In this document: one piece after another, positions 24,405 to 32,341 of the stretch
How positions within the stretch are numbered: position 1 is the stretch's first letter
How the letters are laid out: every line of letters begins with the position of its first letter
Source of the DNA: Isoptericola luteus
Lineage (GTDB): Bacteria; Actinomycetota; Actinomycetes; Actinomycetales; Cellulomonadaceae
Length of the DNA stretch: 64,000 nucleotides
Assembly (NCBI RefSeq): GCF_020297055.1
Contig: NZ_JAIXCQ010000001.1
Span: forward strand, 590,487-654,486
Reading direction: 5' to 3'
Translations under genes and position numbers: made by a program
Notes under the pieces: generated by a model
Databases searched by the model: none
What the model was told of the DNA's origin: nothing
What the model saw: only the letters and a program-made list of their open reading frames with translations

Positions 24405-25739
24405 ATGCGAGTCACATCCAACCGGCGTACTGCCCGGCGCTCGAGGCGCAGCGTCGCGCTGGTCGCGCTCACGGCGAGCGGTGCGCTCGCCCTGTCCGCC
24501 TGCTCGGGGGACTCGGGGGCGATGCCCGAGGGCGACGGCGGCGACGGCGACGACGTCAACATCCGCTTCGCCTGGTGGGGTTCGGACGACCGGCACAAGA
24601 GCACGCAAGAGCTCATCGACCTGTTCGAGGAGAAGAACCCCGGCATCACCGTGACGCCGGACTACACCGACTGGGGCGGGTACTGGGACAAGCTCGCCAC
24701 CACGGTGGCCGGCGGCGACACCCCGGACGTCATGACGCAGGAGGAGCGCTTCATCTCCGACTACGCCACCCGTGGCGTGATCGCCGACATGTCGCAGCTC
24801 GACATCGACACGGCCGAGATCTCCGACGAGATCCTGGCCACGGGCACGATCGACGACAAGCTCTACGGGATCGCGACGGGCGTCAACGCGTATTCGCTCG
24901 TCGCCGACCCGCAGGTCTTCGCCGACGCCGGTGTCGAGGTGCCGGACGACACGGCCTGGACGTGGGAGGACTACGTCAAGGTCGCTGGCGAGGTCTCCAA
25001 GGGCGCCGGTGACGGCGTCTGGGGCACGCAGGACTACGGCTTCAACGAGGCCGGCCTGTCCGTGATGGCGCGCCAGAAGGGCGAGACGCTCTACAACGCG
25101 GACGGCACCCTGGGTGTCTCGGAGGAGACGGTCGCGGCGTTCTTCCAGCTCTCGCTCGACCTCATGGCGAACGACGGCCAGCCGGACGCCTCGCGGACGG
25201 TGGAGATCCAGAACGCGGGCCCGGAGGGCTCGCTGCTCGGCACCAACAAGGGCGCCATGGGCGTGTGGTGGACCAACCAGCTCGGTGCGCTGAGCGAGTC
25301 GTCGGGCCGGGAGCTGGAGCTCCTCCGCATGCCGGGCGAGTCCCAGTTCGACCGCACGGGCATGTACTTCAAGCCCGCCATGTACTACTCGGTCTCGGCC
25401 ACCACGGAGCACCCGGAGGAGTCGGCGAAGTTCGTGGACTTCCTGCTGAACGACCCGGAGGCCGCGGCGATCATGCTCACCGACCGGGGGCTGCCGTCGA
25501 ACCTCACGGTGCGTGAGTCCATCCTGGGTGACCTGGCCGACGCCGACCAGCGGATGGCGGAGTTCATGGCCGACCTCGAGGACGAGATCGTGGACTCGCC
25601 GCCGGTGCCGCCGAACGGTTCGGGCGACGTCCAGGACATCATCACGCGCATCAACACCGAGGTGCTCTTCGGGGACTCGACCCCGCAGGAGGCCGCGAAG
25701 GCGTTCATCTCCGAGGTGGAGGCGGCCACCGCCGGCTGA
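24405..25739 (+). CDS. Sugar ABC transporter substrate-binding lipoprotein
   Basis: A 444-residue extracellular solute-binding protein (family 1). A basic N-terminus and hydrophobic stretch end in the lipobox LSACSG, so cysteine about 28 would be lipidated and anchor the protein outside the membrane. The mature protein begins with an acidic glycine-rich linker, then VNIRFAWWGSDDRHKSTQELIDLFEEKNPGITV, a typical start for CUT1 sugar-binding proteins; GAMGVWWTNQ and FVDFLLNDPEAAAIMLTDRGLPSN are later landmarks. GAAGGAG precedes the ATG. It captures the sugar for the two permeases. Terminator hairpins follow. Confidence 0.93.
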   Translation: MRVTSNRRTARRSRRSVALVALTASGALALSACSGDSGAMPEGDGGDGDDVNIRFAWWGSDDRHKSTQELIDLFEEKNPGITVTPDYTDWGGYWDKLATTVAGGDTPDVMTQEERFISDYATRGVIADMSQLDIDTAEISDEILATGTIDDKLYGIATGVNAYSLVADPQVFADAGVEVPDDTAWTWEDYVKVAGEVSKGAGDGVWGTQDYGFNEAGLSVMARQKGETLYNADGTLGVSEETVAAFFQLSLDLMANDGQPDASRTVEIQNAGPEGSLLGTNKGAMGVWWTNQLGALSESSGRELELLRMPGESQFDRTGMYFKPAMYYSVSATTEHPEESAKFVDFLLNDPEAAAIMLTDRGLPSNLTVRESILGDLADADQRMAEFMADLEDEIVDSPPVPPNGSGDVQDIITRINTEVLFGDSTPQEAAKAFISEVEAATAG

Positions 25740-25757
25740 CCGCGGTTCCCGCGCGGA

Positions 25758-25853
25758 CGGGACCTGTCGCACCATCGGGCCGATGGTGCGACAGGTCCCG
25801 TTCTCGATGACGGTGCCCGCCCCCACCACCGCGGCGTCGCGGTGGTGGGGGCG
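25758..25853. terminator. Two strong tandem hairpins
   Basis: The first has a perfect 20-bp stem (25758-25777 with 25781-25800) and a 3-nt loop. The second has a 14-bp stem (25819-25832 with 25839-25852) and loop GGCGTC. They lie between the ABC operon and the convergent MarR gene and can stop transcription from both. Confidence 0.8.
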
Positions 25854-25888
25854 GCGCACGTGGTGCCGGCCGTGGCGCGTGCCGGTGG

Positions 25889-26407
25889 TCAGGGGGCCGG
25901 GTCGACGGCGCGGGGGTCGACGGCTCGGGCGACGACGGCGCAGCGGTCGTCGCCCGGGGCGGCGCTCGTCGCGGCGCGCTCCAGCAGGTGGCGCAGCACG
26001 TCGCGGTCGGCGGGGGCGAGTCCGGCGAGCAGCGCGTCCTCCGCCGTGCGCACCCGGCCGTCGAGGTCGGTGAGGACGGCGCGGCCGTGGTCGGTCGCCA
26101 CGATGCGGCGCGCGCGACGATCGGCAGGGTCGGCCCGGCGTTCGACGAGCCCGCAGCCGACGAGCTCGTCGAGCAGGTAGGTCATGACCGTGCGGTCGAT
26201 GCCGAGCCGCGCGGCGAGGGCCGCCTGGGTGGGCGGCGCGTCGCGGGCCACGGCGGCCAGCACCTCGTAGCCGCGCCCGCCGTGCGGCACGTCGGCGCAG
26301 GCGGCGGCCACGCGCGCGCTCCACTCGCGCAGCAGCGCGGCGAGCGACCAGCCCAGGGGGGACGGGTCGACCTCGGCGGAGGCGGTGGGCGCGCTGCTGG
26401 TGGTCAC
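25889..26407 (-). CDS. MarR family transcriptional regulator
   Basis: A 172-residue winged-helix regulator. The central domain reads GYEVLAAVARDAPPTQAALAARLGIDRTVMTYLLDELVGCGLVERRADPADRRARRIVATDHGRAVL, with the recognition helix around DRTVMTYLLDEL and the DPADRRAR wing typical of MarR. Translation starts at GTG 26407. It is divergent from the fused flavin oxidoreductase, with a 21-bp palindrome between them, so it probably represses that gene and itself, released by a phenolic or oxidant ligand (inference). The C-terminal 20 residues (RAVDPRAVDPAP) are repetitive. Confidence 0.88.
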   Translation of the reverse strand: MTTSSAPTASAEVDPSPLGWSLAALLREWSARVAAACADVPHGGRGYEVLAAVARDAPPTQAALAARLGIDRTVMTYLLDELVGCGLVERRADPADRRARRIVATDHGRAVLTDLDGRVRTAEDALLAGLAPADRDVLRHLLERAATSAAPGDDRCAVVARAVDPRAVDPAP

Positions 26408-26456
26408 CCGGCCATCCTAGGGGAATGTGCTGTGCGTAAGAAGAGTTGCGGCTGAT

Positions 26457-26477
26457 ATCGTCTGTGCGACAGACGAT
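26457..26477. promoter_or_regulatory. MarR-type operator palindrome
   Basis: ATCGTCTGT (26457-26465) and ACAGACGAT (26469-26477) form a perfect 9-bp inverted repeat around GCG in the divergent intergenic region of the MarR and oxidoreductase genes, 39 bp before the latter. TATCGT overlapping its left arm could be the minus-10. Confidence 0.65.
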
Positions 26478-26515
26478 CTCCTTCCGGAGCCGCCCACCCC
26501 CGTGAAAGGCCACGC

Positions 26516-28807
26516 ATGACGGACTACGGCCACGACCTGCACTTCGGCACGTTCATCACGCCCACCAACGCCGACCCGCAGGTGCCGGTGCGCCTCGCCC
26601 AGGTCACCGAGGACGCCGGCCTGGACCTCGTGACGTTCCAGGACCACCCGTACCAGCCGTCGTTCCTGGACACCTGGACGCTGCTGTCGTGGGTCGCCGC
26701 CCGGACCGAGCGGGTCACCGTGGCGGGCAACGTGCTCAACCTGCCGCTGCGCCCCCCGGCCGTGCTGGCGCGTGCCGTCGCGTCGCTCGACCTGCTCTCG
26801 GGCGGTCGGGCCGCGCTCGGCCTCGGAGCGGGCGGGTTCTGGGACCCGATCGTCGCGATGGGCGGCACCCGTCGTACGCCCGGCGAGTCGGTCGAGGCGC
26901 TCGACGAGGCGCTCGACGTCATCCGCGGCATCTGGGACTCCGGCGAGCGCCGGGCGCTGCGCGTCGAAGGGCGGTACCACCAGGTCGTGGGCGCCAAGCG
27001 CGGACCCGAGCCCGCGCACGACGTGCCCGTCTGGCTCGGCGCGTACAAGCCGCGGATGCTGCGCCTCGTCGCGGCCAAGGCGGACGGCTGGCTCCCGTCG
27101 CTCGGCTACATGAAGGACGGCGACCTCGCGCGCGGCAACGCCGTCATCGACGAGGCGGCCGAGGAGGCAGGGCGGCACCCCGCCGAGATCCGGCGCCTGC
27201 TCAACGTCAACGGGGCGCTCGCACCGTCCTGGCGAGGGTTCCTCCAGGGGCCGGTCGAGCAGTGGGTCGAGGAGCTCTCCGGCCTGGCCCTGCAGGACGG
27301 GATCGGCACCCTCGTCCTCGCCACCGACGACCCGCAGCTCATCCAGACCTTCGGCGAGGAGATCGCGCCCGCCGTGCGCGAGCTCGTGACCCGCGAGCGG
27401 GCGGCCGCGGGCACGGCCCCGGCCGCGACGCGACGCGGTGAGCGCGCGATCGCGCTGCGCCGTCCCGGCATCGACTACGCCGGCATCCCCGCGTCGCTGG
27501 CGCCGACCGCCGTCGAGCCCGGGGACCGCGCCTACGACGCCGTCCGGCACAACTACCTGCGCTCCGGTGCGCCCGGCCTGGTGCTGCGCCCGCGCGACGC
27601 CGCGCAGGTGGCCGACGCCGTGCGGTTCGCCCGCTCGCAGGACGTCCCGCTCGGCGTGCGCTCCGGCGGGCACGGCATCAGCGGCCGGTCCACCAACGAC
27701 GGCGGCATCGTCGTCGACCTCGGGGCGCTCGACCAGATCGAGGTGGTCGACGAGGCCACCCGTCGCGTGCGGCTCGGGGCGGGCGCGACGTGGGGCCGCG
27801 TGGCGGAGGCGCTCGCGCCGCGGGGCTGGGCCATCAGCTCGGGCGACTACGGCGGCGTCGGCGTGGGCGGGCTCGCCACCGCCGGGGGCGTGGGGTTCTT
27901 GGGGCGCGCCTACGGGCTCACCATCGACCATGTCGTGGCGGCGGAGGTCGTCACCGCGGACGGACGCGTGGTCCGTGCGTCGTCCGACGAGAACCCGGAC
28001 CTGTTCTGGGGGCTGCGCGGGGCGGGCGGCAACCTGGGCGTCGTCACGTGGCTCGAGATCGAGGCGATGGAGCTGGGGAACGTCGTGTTCTCGCAGATGA
28101 CCCTGGACGCCACGGACGTGGCCGGGCTGCTCGAGCGCTGGGGGCACGTCGTGGAGTCCGCGCCGCGCGAGCTCACGAGCTTCCTCATCCTGTCGCCCGG
28201 GCGGCGGGGACGGCTCGCCGACGGCAGCGACGACCAGGGACCGGTCGCCCAGCTCATGACGGTCTTCGCCGGCGACGACACCGACGCCGCCGTCGAGCAG
28301 CTCGAGCTGCTCGCCGCCGCGGGGCCGCTGCTCGGCCACCAGGCGTACCTGCTGCCCTACTCGGGCGTCGTGCAGGCGGGGGACAAGCAGCACCGGGGCG
28401 GCGGCGACCCCGCGGTCCGCTCGGGGCTGGTGGAGCACCTCGGCACCGCGACCGCCCGGGCGTTCGAGAAGCTCGCGCTGTCCCGGGAGGCGTACTTCCT
28501 GCAGATCCGCGCTACCGGCGGGGCGGGCAACGACGTCGAGGAGGGCGCGACGGCGTACGCGCACCGGCACCAGAACTTCCTGCTGTCGGCGATGGCGTCC
28601 GACCAGTCCCGGCTCGACGCCGCCTGGGAGGCGACGATGGCGCCGCACGTCGACGGGCTGTACCTGTCGTTCGACACCGACACCCGCCCCGAGCGGCTCG
28701 TCGACGCGTTCCCGGAGCCCACGCTCACCCGGCTGCGGCAGGTCAAGCGCGCCTGGGACCCGGACAACGTCTTCCGGGCGAACTTCCCGGTGCCGCCCGC
28801 CGCCTGA
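26516..28807 (+). CDS. Fusion of luciferase-like monooxygenase and BBE-type FAD oxidoreductase
   Basis: A 763-residue protein with two flavoenzyme modules. Residues 1-300 are a luciferase-like TIM barrel (LHFGTFITPTNADPQ, RVTVAGNVLNLPLRPPAVLARAVASLDLLSGGRAALGLGAGGF, VPVWLGAYKPRMLRLVAAKADGW) using FMN or F420. Residues about 335-763 are a p-cresol methylhydroxylase-type FAD domain with a berberine-bridge end: LVLRPRDAAQVADAVRFAR, GVRSGGHGISGRS, where histidine is the usual covalent FAD site, GGVGVGGLATAGGVGFLGR, and VKRAWDPDNVFRANF. The join is in one frame with no stop. It likely performs linked oxidations on a small molecule under MarR control; substrate unknown. Confidence 0.88.
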   Translation: MTDYGHDLHFGTFITPTNADPQVPVRLAQVTEDAGLDLVTFQDHPYQPSFLDTWTLLSWVAARTERVTVAGNVLNLPLRPPAVLARAVASLDLLSGGRAALGLGAGGFWDPIVAMGGTRRTPGESVEALDEALDVIRGIWDSGERRALRVEGRYHQVVGAKRGPEPAHDVPVWLGAYKPRMLRLVAAKADGWLPSLGYMKDGDLARGNAVIDEAAEEAGRHPAEIRRLLNVNGALAPSWRGFLQGPVEQWVEELSGLALQDGIGTLVLATDDPQLIQTFGEEIAPAVRELVTRERAAAGTAPAATRRGERAIALRRPGIDYAGIPASLAPTAVEPGDRAYDAVRHNYLRSGAPGLVLRPRDAAQVADAVRFARSQDVPLGVRSGGHGISGRSTNDGGIVVDLGALDQIEVVDEATRRVRLGAGATWGRVAEALAPRGWAISSGDYGGVGVGGLATAGGVGFLGRAYGLTIDHVVAAEVVTADGRVVRASSDENPDLFWGLRGAGGNLGVVTWLEIEAMELGNVVFSQMTLDATDVAGLLERWGHVVESAPRELTSFLILSPGRRGRLADGSDDQGPVAQLMTVFAGDDTDAAVEQLELLAAAGPLLGHQAYLLPYSGVVQAGDKQHRGGGDPAVRSGLVEHLGTATARAFEKLALSREAYFLQIRATGGAGNDVEEGATAYAHRHQNFLLSAMASDQSRLDAAWEATMAPHVDGLYLSFDTDTRPERLVDAFPEPTLTRLRQVKRAWDPDNVFRANFPVPPAA

Positions 28808-28864
28808 CCGTCCCGTCCCGATGCCTGCCGCCCGTCGCACCACGGCGTGGGGCAGGATGGCGTC

Positions 28865-29926
28865 ATGCCTCTCGCACCTCGGTACCTGGCCGACGACGCC
28901 CGCTACGAGTCGATGACCTACCGCCGCGCCGGCCGTTCCGGCCTGGACCTGCCCGCCCTGTCGCTGGGCCTGTGGCACAACTTCGGTGACGTGAACCCGC
29001 TCGACACGCAGCGCGCCATCCTGCGCCGGGCGTTCGACCTGGGGGTCACGCACTTCGACCTGGCCAACAACTACGGCCCGCCGTACGGCTCCGCGGAAGA
29101 GAACTTCGGCCGCCACCTGGCGAAGGACCTGGCCCCGTACCGCGACGAGCTCGTGATCTCCACCAAGGCCGGCTACGACATGTGGCCCGGCCCGTACGGC
29201 GACCACGGGTCGCGCAAGTACCTGCTGGGCTCGCTCGACCAGTCGTTGACCCGCATGGGGCTCGACCACGTCGACGTCTTCTACCACCACCGCCCGGACC
29301 CCTCCACGCCGCTCGAAGAGACGATGGGCGCGCTCGCGTCCGCCGTCCAGCAGGGCAAGGCCCTGTACGTCGGGGTGTCGAACTACGCGCCGTCGCGCAC
29401 CCGCGAGGCCGCCCGCATCCTCGACGACCTCGGCGTCCCCCTGCTGATCCACCAGCCCAGCTACTCGATGTTCAACCGGCACGTCGAGATCGCCGACCGC
29501 GAGGACCCGTACGACGGCCACCAGTCCGAGTCGCTGCTCGACGCCGTGGAGGACCTGGGCGTCGGCACGATCGTCTTCTCCCCGCTGGCGCAGGGGCTGC
29601 TCACCGGTCGGTACCTCGGCGGGTCGGCGCCGGAGGGCTCGCGCGCCGCGCGCAGCGACTCGCCGTTCCTGTCGTCGTCGAACCTCTCCGGGCCGTACCT
29701 GGAGCGGGCGCGGGCCCTGAACGACATCGCCGCCGCGCGCGGCCAGAGCCTCGCCCAGCTCGCCCTCGCCTGGGTGCTGCGCGACCCGCGCGTCACCTCC
29801 GCGCTGATCGGGGCCTCCAGCGTGGCGCAGCTCGAGGACAACGTCGCCGCTCTCGCGGCCGGCCCGCTCACCGACGAGGAGATCGCCGCCATCGAGCCGC
29901 ACGCCGTGGACGGCACCGGCCGCTGA
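28865..29926 (+). CDS. Aldo/keto reductase, glyceraldehyde-3-phosphate reductase (YghZ/Gpr) type
   Basis: A 353-residue NADPH-dependent reductase with a TIM barrel. Catalytic residues are in HFDLANNYGPPYGSAEENFG (Asp and Tyr), STKAGYDMWPGPYGDHGSRKYLL (Lys) and VFYHHRPDPSTPLEETMGAL (His). The WPGPYG and PPYGSAEENFG motifs are characteristic of the Gpr/YghZ subgroup, which reduces L-glyceraldehyde 3-phosphate and methylglyoxal. ATG 28865 is chosen because CAGGAT (28853-28858) lies 6 nt upstream, as in other leaderless genes here. A family B palindrome follows 22 bp after the stop. Confidence 0.85.
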   Translation: MPLAPRYLADDARYESMTYRRAGRSGLDLPALSLGLWHNFGDVNPLDTQRAILRRAFDLGVTHFDLANNYGPPYGSAEENFGRHLAKDLAPYRDELVISTKAGYDMWPGPYGDHGSRKYLLGSLDQSLTRMGLDHVDVFYHHRPDPSTPLEETMGALASAVQQGKALYVGVSNYAPSRTREAARILDDLGVPLLIHQPSYSMFNRHVEIADREDPYDGHQSESLLDAVEDLGVGTIVFSPLAQGLLTGRYLGGSAPEGSRAARSDSPFLSSSNLSGPYLERARALNDIAAARGQSLAQLALAWVLRDPRVTSALIGASSVAQLEDNVAALAAGPLTDEEIAAIEPHAVDGTGR

Positions 29927-29948
29927 CCGGCATGAACCCGACAGAGAC

Positions 29949-30010
29949 GCTGTGAGCGGGCATGTGGCCCTCGAACCGGGTCGCAGGTGGGCCGAACGCC
30001 CGCTCACAGC
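29949..30010. repeat. Family B 62-bp palindromic repeat, intergenic copy
   Basis: GCTGTGAGCGGGC at the left end and its exact inverse at the right end (29998-30010) bracket a partly self-complementary centre. The length and ends match the two copies inside the acyl-CoA carboxylase gene at 37852 and 39499. Here it lies between two co-directional genes. Confidence 0.85.
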
Positions 30011-30028
30011 AGGCAGGAGGGAGAGCTG

Positions 30029-30904
30029 ATGGCCGTCTGCTGGAGCGTCGGGCTGACCACGCTCGACGTCGTGCACCGGGCGACCGGCCGGCCGGGCCCG
30101 GACGAGAAGGTCACGGCCACGCGCCAGGACGTCGCGGCGGGCGGTCCGGCGGCGAACGCCGCCGTGGTCGCGGCCGCGCTCGGGGCCGAGGCCGTGCTGG
30201 TCAGCGCGCTGGGCGGCGGGCCCGTCGCCACCGCCGCACGCGCGGACCTGGCGGCGCACGGCGTGCGCGTCCTCGACGTCGTCCCCGCGGGCGAGGACTT
30301 CCCGCTGGCGGTGTCCGCGGTGCTCGTCGACGACGCGACGGCGGAGCGTTCGGTGGTCTCCGCCGACGCGGCGCTCGCGGTCGCGCCCGCCCCCGCGGCC
30401 GGCGCGCTCGACGCCCTGCCCGCCCCCGACGTCGTGCTGTTCGACGGGCACCGGCCCGAGGTCGCCCGCGCGGTCCTCGCCCACCTCGCGGCGTCGGGCC
30501 GGCGCCCCCTCGTGGTGCTCGACGCCGGCCGGTGGCGGCCGCTGTTCGCCGAGCTCCTGCCCGTGGCCGACGTGGCGGCGCTGTCCGGGGTGTTCACCGT
30601 GCCCGGCCACGACGACCCGGCGGCAGGGGCGCTCGCCCTCGGCGCGCGCGGGGTGGTCGTGACGCACGGCCCGGACCCGGTGGAGTGGTTCGTCGACGAC
30701 CGCTCCGGGACCGTGGCGGTGCCCCAGGTGGCGGCCGTGGACACGCTCGGTGCGGGCGACGCCTTTCACGGCGCGCTCGCGGCGTCGCTCGCGACGGGCG
30801 CCTCGCTGCCCGACGCCTGCACGGACGCGGCCGCCGTCGCCAGCCTGCGGGTCGCGCACGTGGGCCCGCGCTCGTGGCTGGCTCACCTCGGCGAAGGTTC
30901 CTGA
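30029..30904 (+). CDS. PfkB family carbohydrate kinase
   Basis: A 291-residue ribokinase-fold sugar kinase. The N-terminal GGPAANAAVVAAALGAEAVLVSALGGG and the C-terminal signature AVDTLGAGDAFHGALAASLATG, containing the catalytic aspartate and anion-hole glycines, identify the PfkB family. Substrate sugar is not resolved. GGAGGGAG precedes the ATG at 30029. Its TGA stop overlaps the first bases of a family A repeat. The next gene is another kinase-like protein in the same direction, so the two may act on related substrates. Confidence 0.88.
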   Translation: MAVCWSVGLTTLDVVHRATGRPGPDEKVTATRQDVAAGGPAANAAVVAAALGAEAVLVSALGGGPVATAARADLAAHGVRVLDVVPAGEDFPLAVSAVLVDDATAERSVVSADAALAVAPAPAAGALDALPAPDVVLFDGHRPEVARAVLAHLAASGRRPLVVLDAGRWRPLFAELLPVADVAALSGVFTVPGHDDPAAGALALGARGVVVTHGPDPVEWFVDDRSGTVAVPQVAAVDTLGAGDAFHGALAASLATGASLPDACTDAAAVASLRVAHVGPRSWLAHLGEGS

Positions 30905-31013
30905 GTTGTCAGGACGACGTGCATGTTCCGAGGGGCCTGGGCCTGACAACTCCGGGAGGTCGTGAGTTGTCAGGACGACGTGCACGTTCGGAGGGGCCTG
31001 GGCCTGACAGCGT
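30903..31013. repeat. Family A 50-bp palindromic repeats, tandem pair between kinase genes
   Basis: Copies at 30903-30952 and 30964-31013 are separated by 11 bp. Both are in the opposite orientation to the other copies: their reverse complements align with those at 34878 and 39118. The last three bases of the second copy differ (CGT for CTC) and run into the start of the next gene. Confidence 0.88.
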
Positions 31014-31635
31014 GGAGGAGCTGGTCGCGCGGGCGCGGGCGCTCGCCGGTGGAGGTGAGCGGCGCGTCCTCGGGATCGTCGGGGCGCCCGGCGCGGGCAA
31101 GTCCACGCTCGCGACGACGCTCGCCGACGCGCTCGGGCCAGACCTCGCCGTCGTCGTCGGCATGGACGGGTTCCACCTGTCGGACGCGGTCCTGGCGCGG
31201 CACGGCCGCCGGGAGCGCAAGGGGGCGATCGACACGTTCGACGACGCCGGCTACGCGGCGCTCGTCGCCCGGCTCGCGGACGCCCGCCCCGGCGACCCGC
31301 CGGTCTACGCGCCGGAGTTCCGGCGCGAGATCGAGGAGCCTGTCGCCGCCGGGGTCGAGGTCCGCGCCGACGTGCCGCTCGTGATCACCGAGGGGAACTA
31401 CCTGCTCGCCGCGACGGGCGCCTGGCCCGCGGCGCGGGCCCGCATGGCGGAGGTCTGGTTCCTGGACGTGCCGGACGGCGTCCGCCTCGCCCGGCTGGAG
31501 GAGCGGCACCACGCGTTCGGCAAGAGCCGCGCCGACGCCCGCCGCTGGGCGCGTGGCCCGGACCAGGCGAACGCCGCGCTGATCGAGGCGACGCGCGGTG
31601 CGGCCGACGTCGTCGTGCGCTGGGCGGGTCGATGA
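31012..31635 (+). CDS. Nucleoside/nucleotide kinase-like P-loop protein
   Basis: A 207-residue P-loop protein of the uridine kinase/pantothenate kinase superfamily (YggC/FrcK-like). Walker A is LGIVGAPGAGKSTLATTL; then VVVGMDGFHLSDAVLARHGRRERKGAIDTFD, the MDGFHL motif with catalytic aspartate, VYAPEFRREIEEP and VITEGNYLLA follow. FrcK-like members phosphorylate sugars such as fructose, but this cannot be assigned. The GTG at 31012 has no Shine-Dalgarno; the frame is open upstream through the family A repeat, where a TTG (30966) would add ELSG-type residues. The start is therefore uncertain. Confidence 0.75.
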   Translation: MEELVARARALAGGGERRVLGIVGAPGAGKSTLATTLADALGPDLAVVVGMDGFHLSDAVLARHGRRERKGAIDTFDDAGYAALVARLADARPGDPPVYAPEFRREIEEPVAAGVEVRADVPLVITEGNYLLAATGAWPAARARMAEVWFLDVPDGVRLARLEERHHAFGKSRADARRWARGPDQANAALIEATRGAADVVVRWAGR

Positions 31636-31727
31636 CGCGACGATGACGTCACGATGACGCGACGTCGTCGAGCGGTTCACGACGGGAAGCCTGAGCGCGA
31701 CGATCTACGCCCCGGGATGAGCGGGGG

Positions 31728-32201
31728 TCACAGCGCCTGGCGGGCCTGCTCGACGAGGGGGCGGATGCGGTAGGGGATGAGCTCGCCCATGGACAGCGAC
31801 GTCTCGGTGCGTTCGACGCCGTCGATGGCGAGGATGGCGGCGTCGATGCGGAACAGGTGGTCGGTGTCGCGGCACACCACCTGCACCCGCAGGTCCGCCG
31901 TCCCGCTGCGACCGAAGGCCTGCACCACCTCCGGGACGCCCTTGAGCGCCTCGACGATCCGGCCGAGCTCCTTCTGGCGCACCTCCACCTCGAGGAACGC
32001 CGTCAGGGGGTGGCCGAGGAACTGCGGGTTCACGCGACGGTCGAAGTCGAGGAACGCGCCCGACTCCTCCAGCCGGGCCAACCGGGCGTGCACGGTGTTG
32101 CGCGACAGGCGCAGGCGCTCGGCGAGAGCGGCGATCGTCGCCCGGGGGTCGTCTGCCAGGGCCGTCAGAAGACGAAGGTCCACGGCGTCGTAGCTGCGCA
32201 C
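31728..32201 (-). CDS. Lrp/AsnC family regulator, probable branched-chain degradation regulator
   Basis: A 157-residue regulator with an N-terminal helix-turn-helix (VDLRLLTALADDPRATIAALAERLRLSRNTVHARLARLEESG) and a C-terminal ligand-binding RAM domain (AFLEVEVRQKELGRIVEAL, FGRSGTADLRVQVVCRDTDHLFRI). Translation starts at GTG 32201, preceded 7 nt upstream by TAGGCT on the minus strand, so a leaderless transcript is likely. It is divergent from the 2-oxoacid dehydrogenase operon. Lrp-type BkdR regulators control such operons in other bacteria, so this protein probably senses a branched-chain amino acid (inference from position). Confidence 0.88.
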   Translation of the reverse strand: MRSYDAVDLRLLTALADDPRATIAALAERLRLSRNTVHARLARLEESGAFLDFDRRVNPQFLGHPLTAFLEVEVRQKELGRIVEALKGVPEVVQAFGRSGTADLRVQVVCRDTDHLFRIDAAILAIDGVERTETSLSMGELIPYRIRPLVEQARQAL

Positions 32202-32208
32202 ATCGACC

Positions 32209-32214
32209 AGCCTA
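32209..32214 (-). promoter_or_regulatory. Minus-10 box of the Lrp/AsnC gene
   Basis: TAGGCT on the minus strand ends 7 nt before the GTG start at 32201, with no ribosome binding site between them. It matches the leaderless arrangement of several other genes in the window. Confidence 0.45.
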
Positions 32215-32341
32215 ACGGGGCTGGGCTGCGCACTGTGCTCACCGATCCCCGCGGTGGTGGTGACGGTCTGTGAACGGCGTTACGTTCGCGGCATCCGGGC
32301 TCGACGACGAGCTCCGGCGAACCACGCGAGGTGAGGCGACG

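Noticed and set aside
31636..31727. TGACGCGACG/ATGACGTCA repeats after the P-loop kinase as an operator
   Set aside because: Short, irregular and between a gene end and a convergent gene end, so a regulatory role is not supported.
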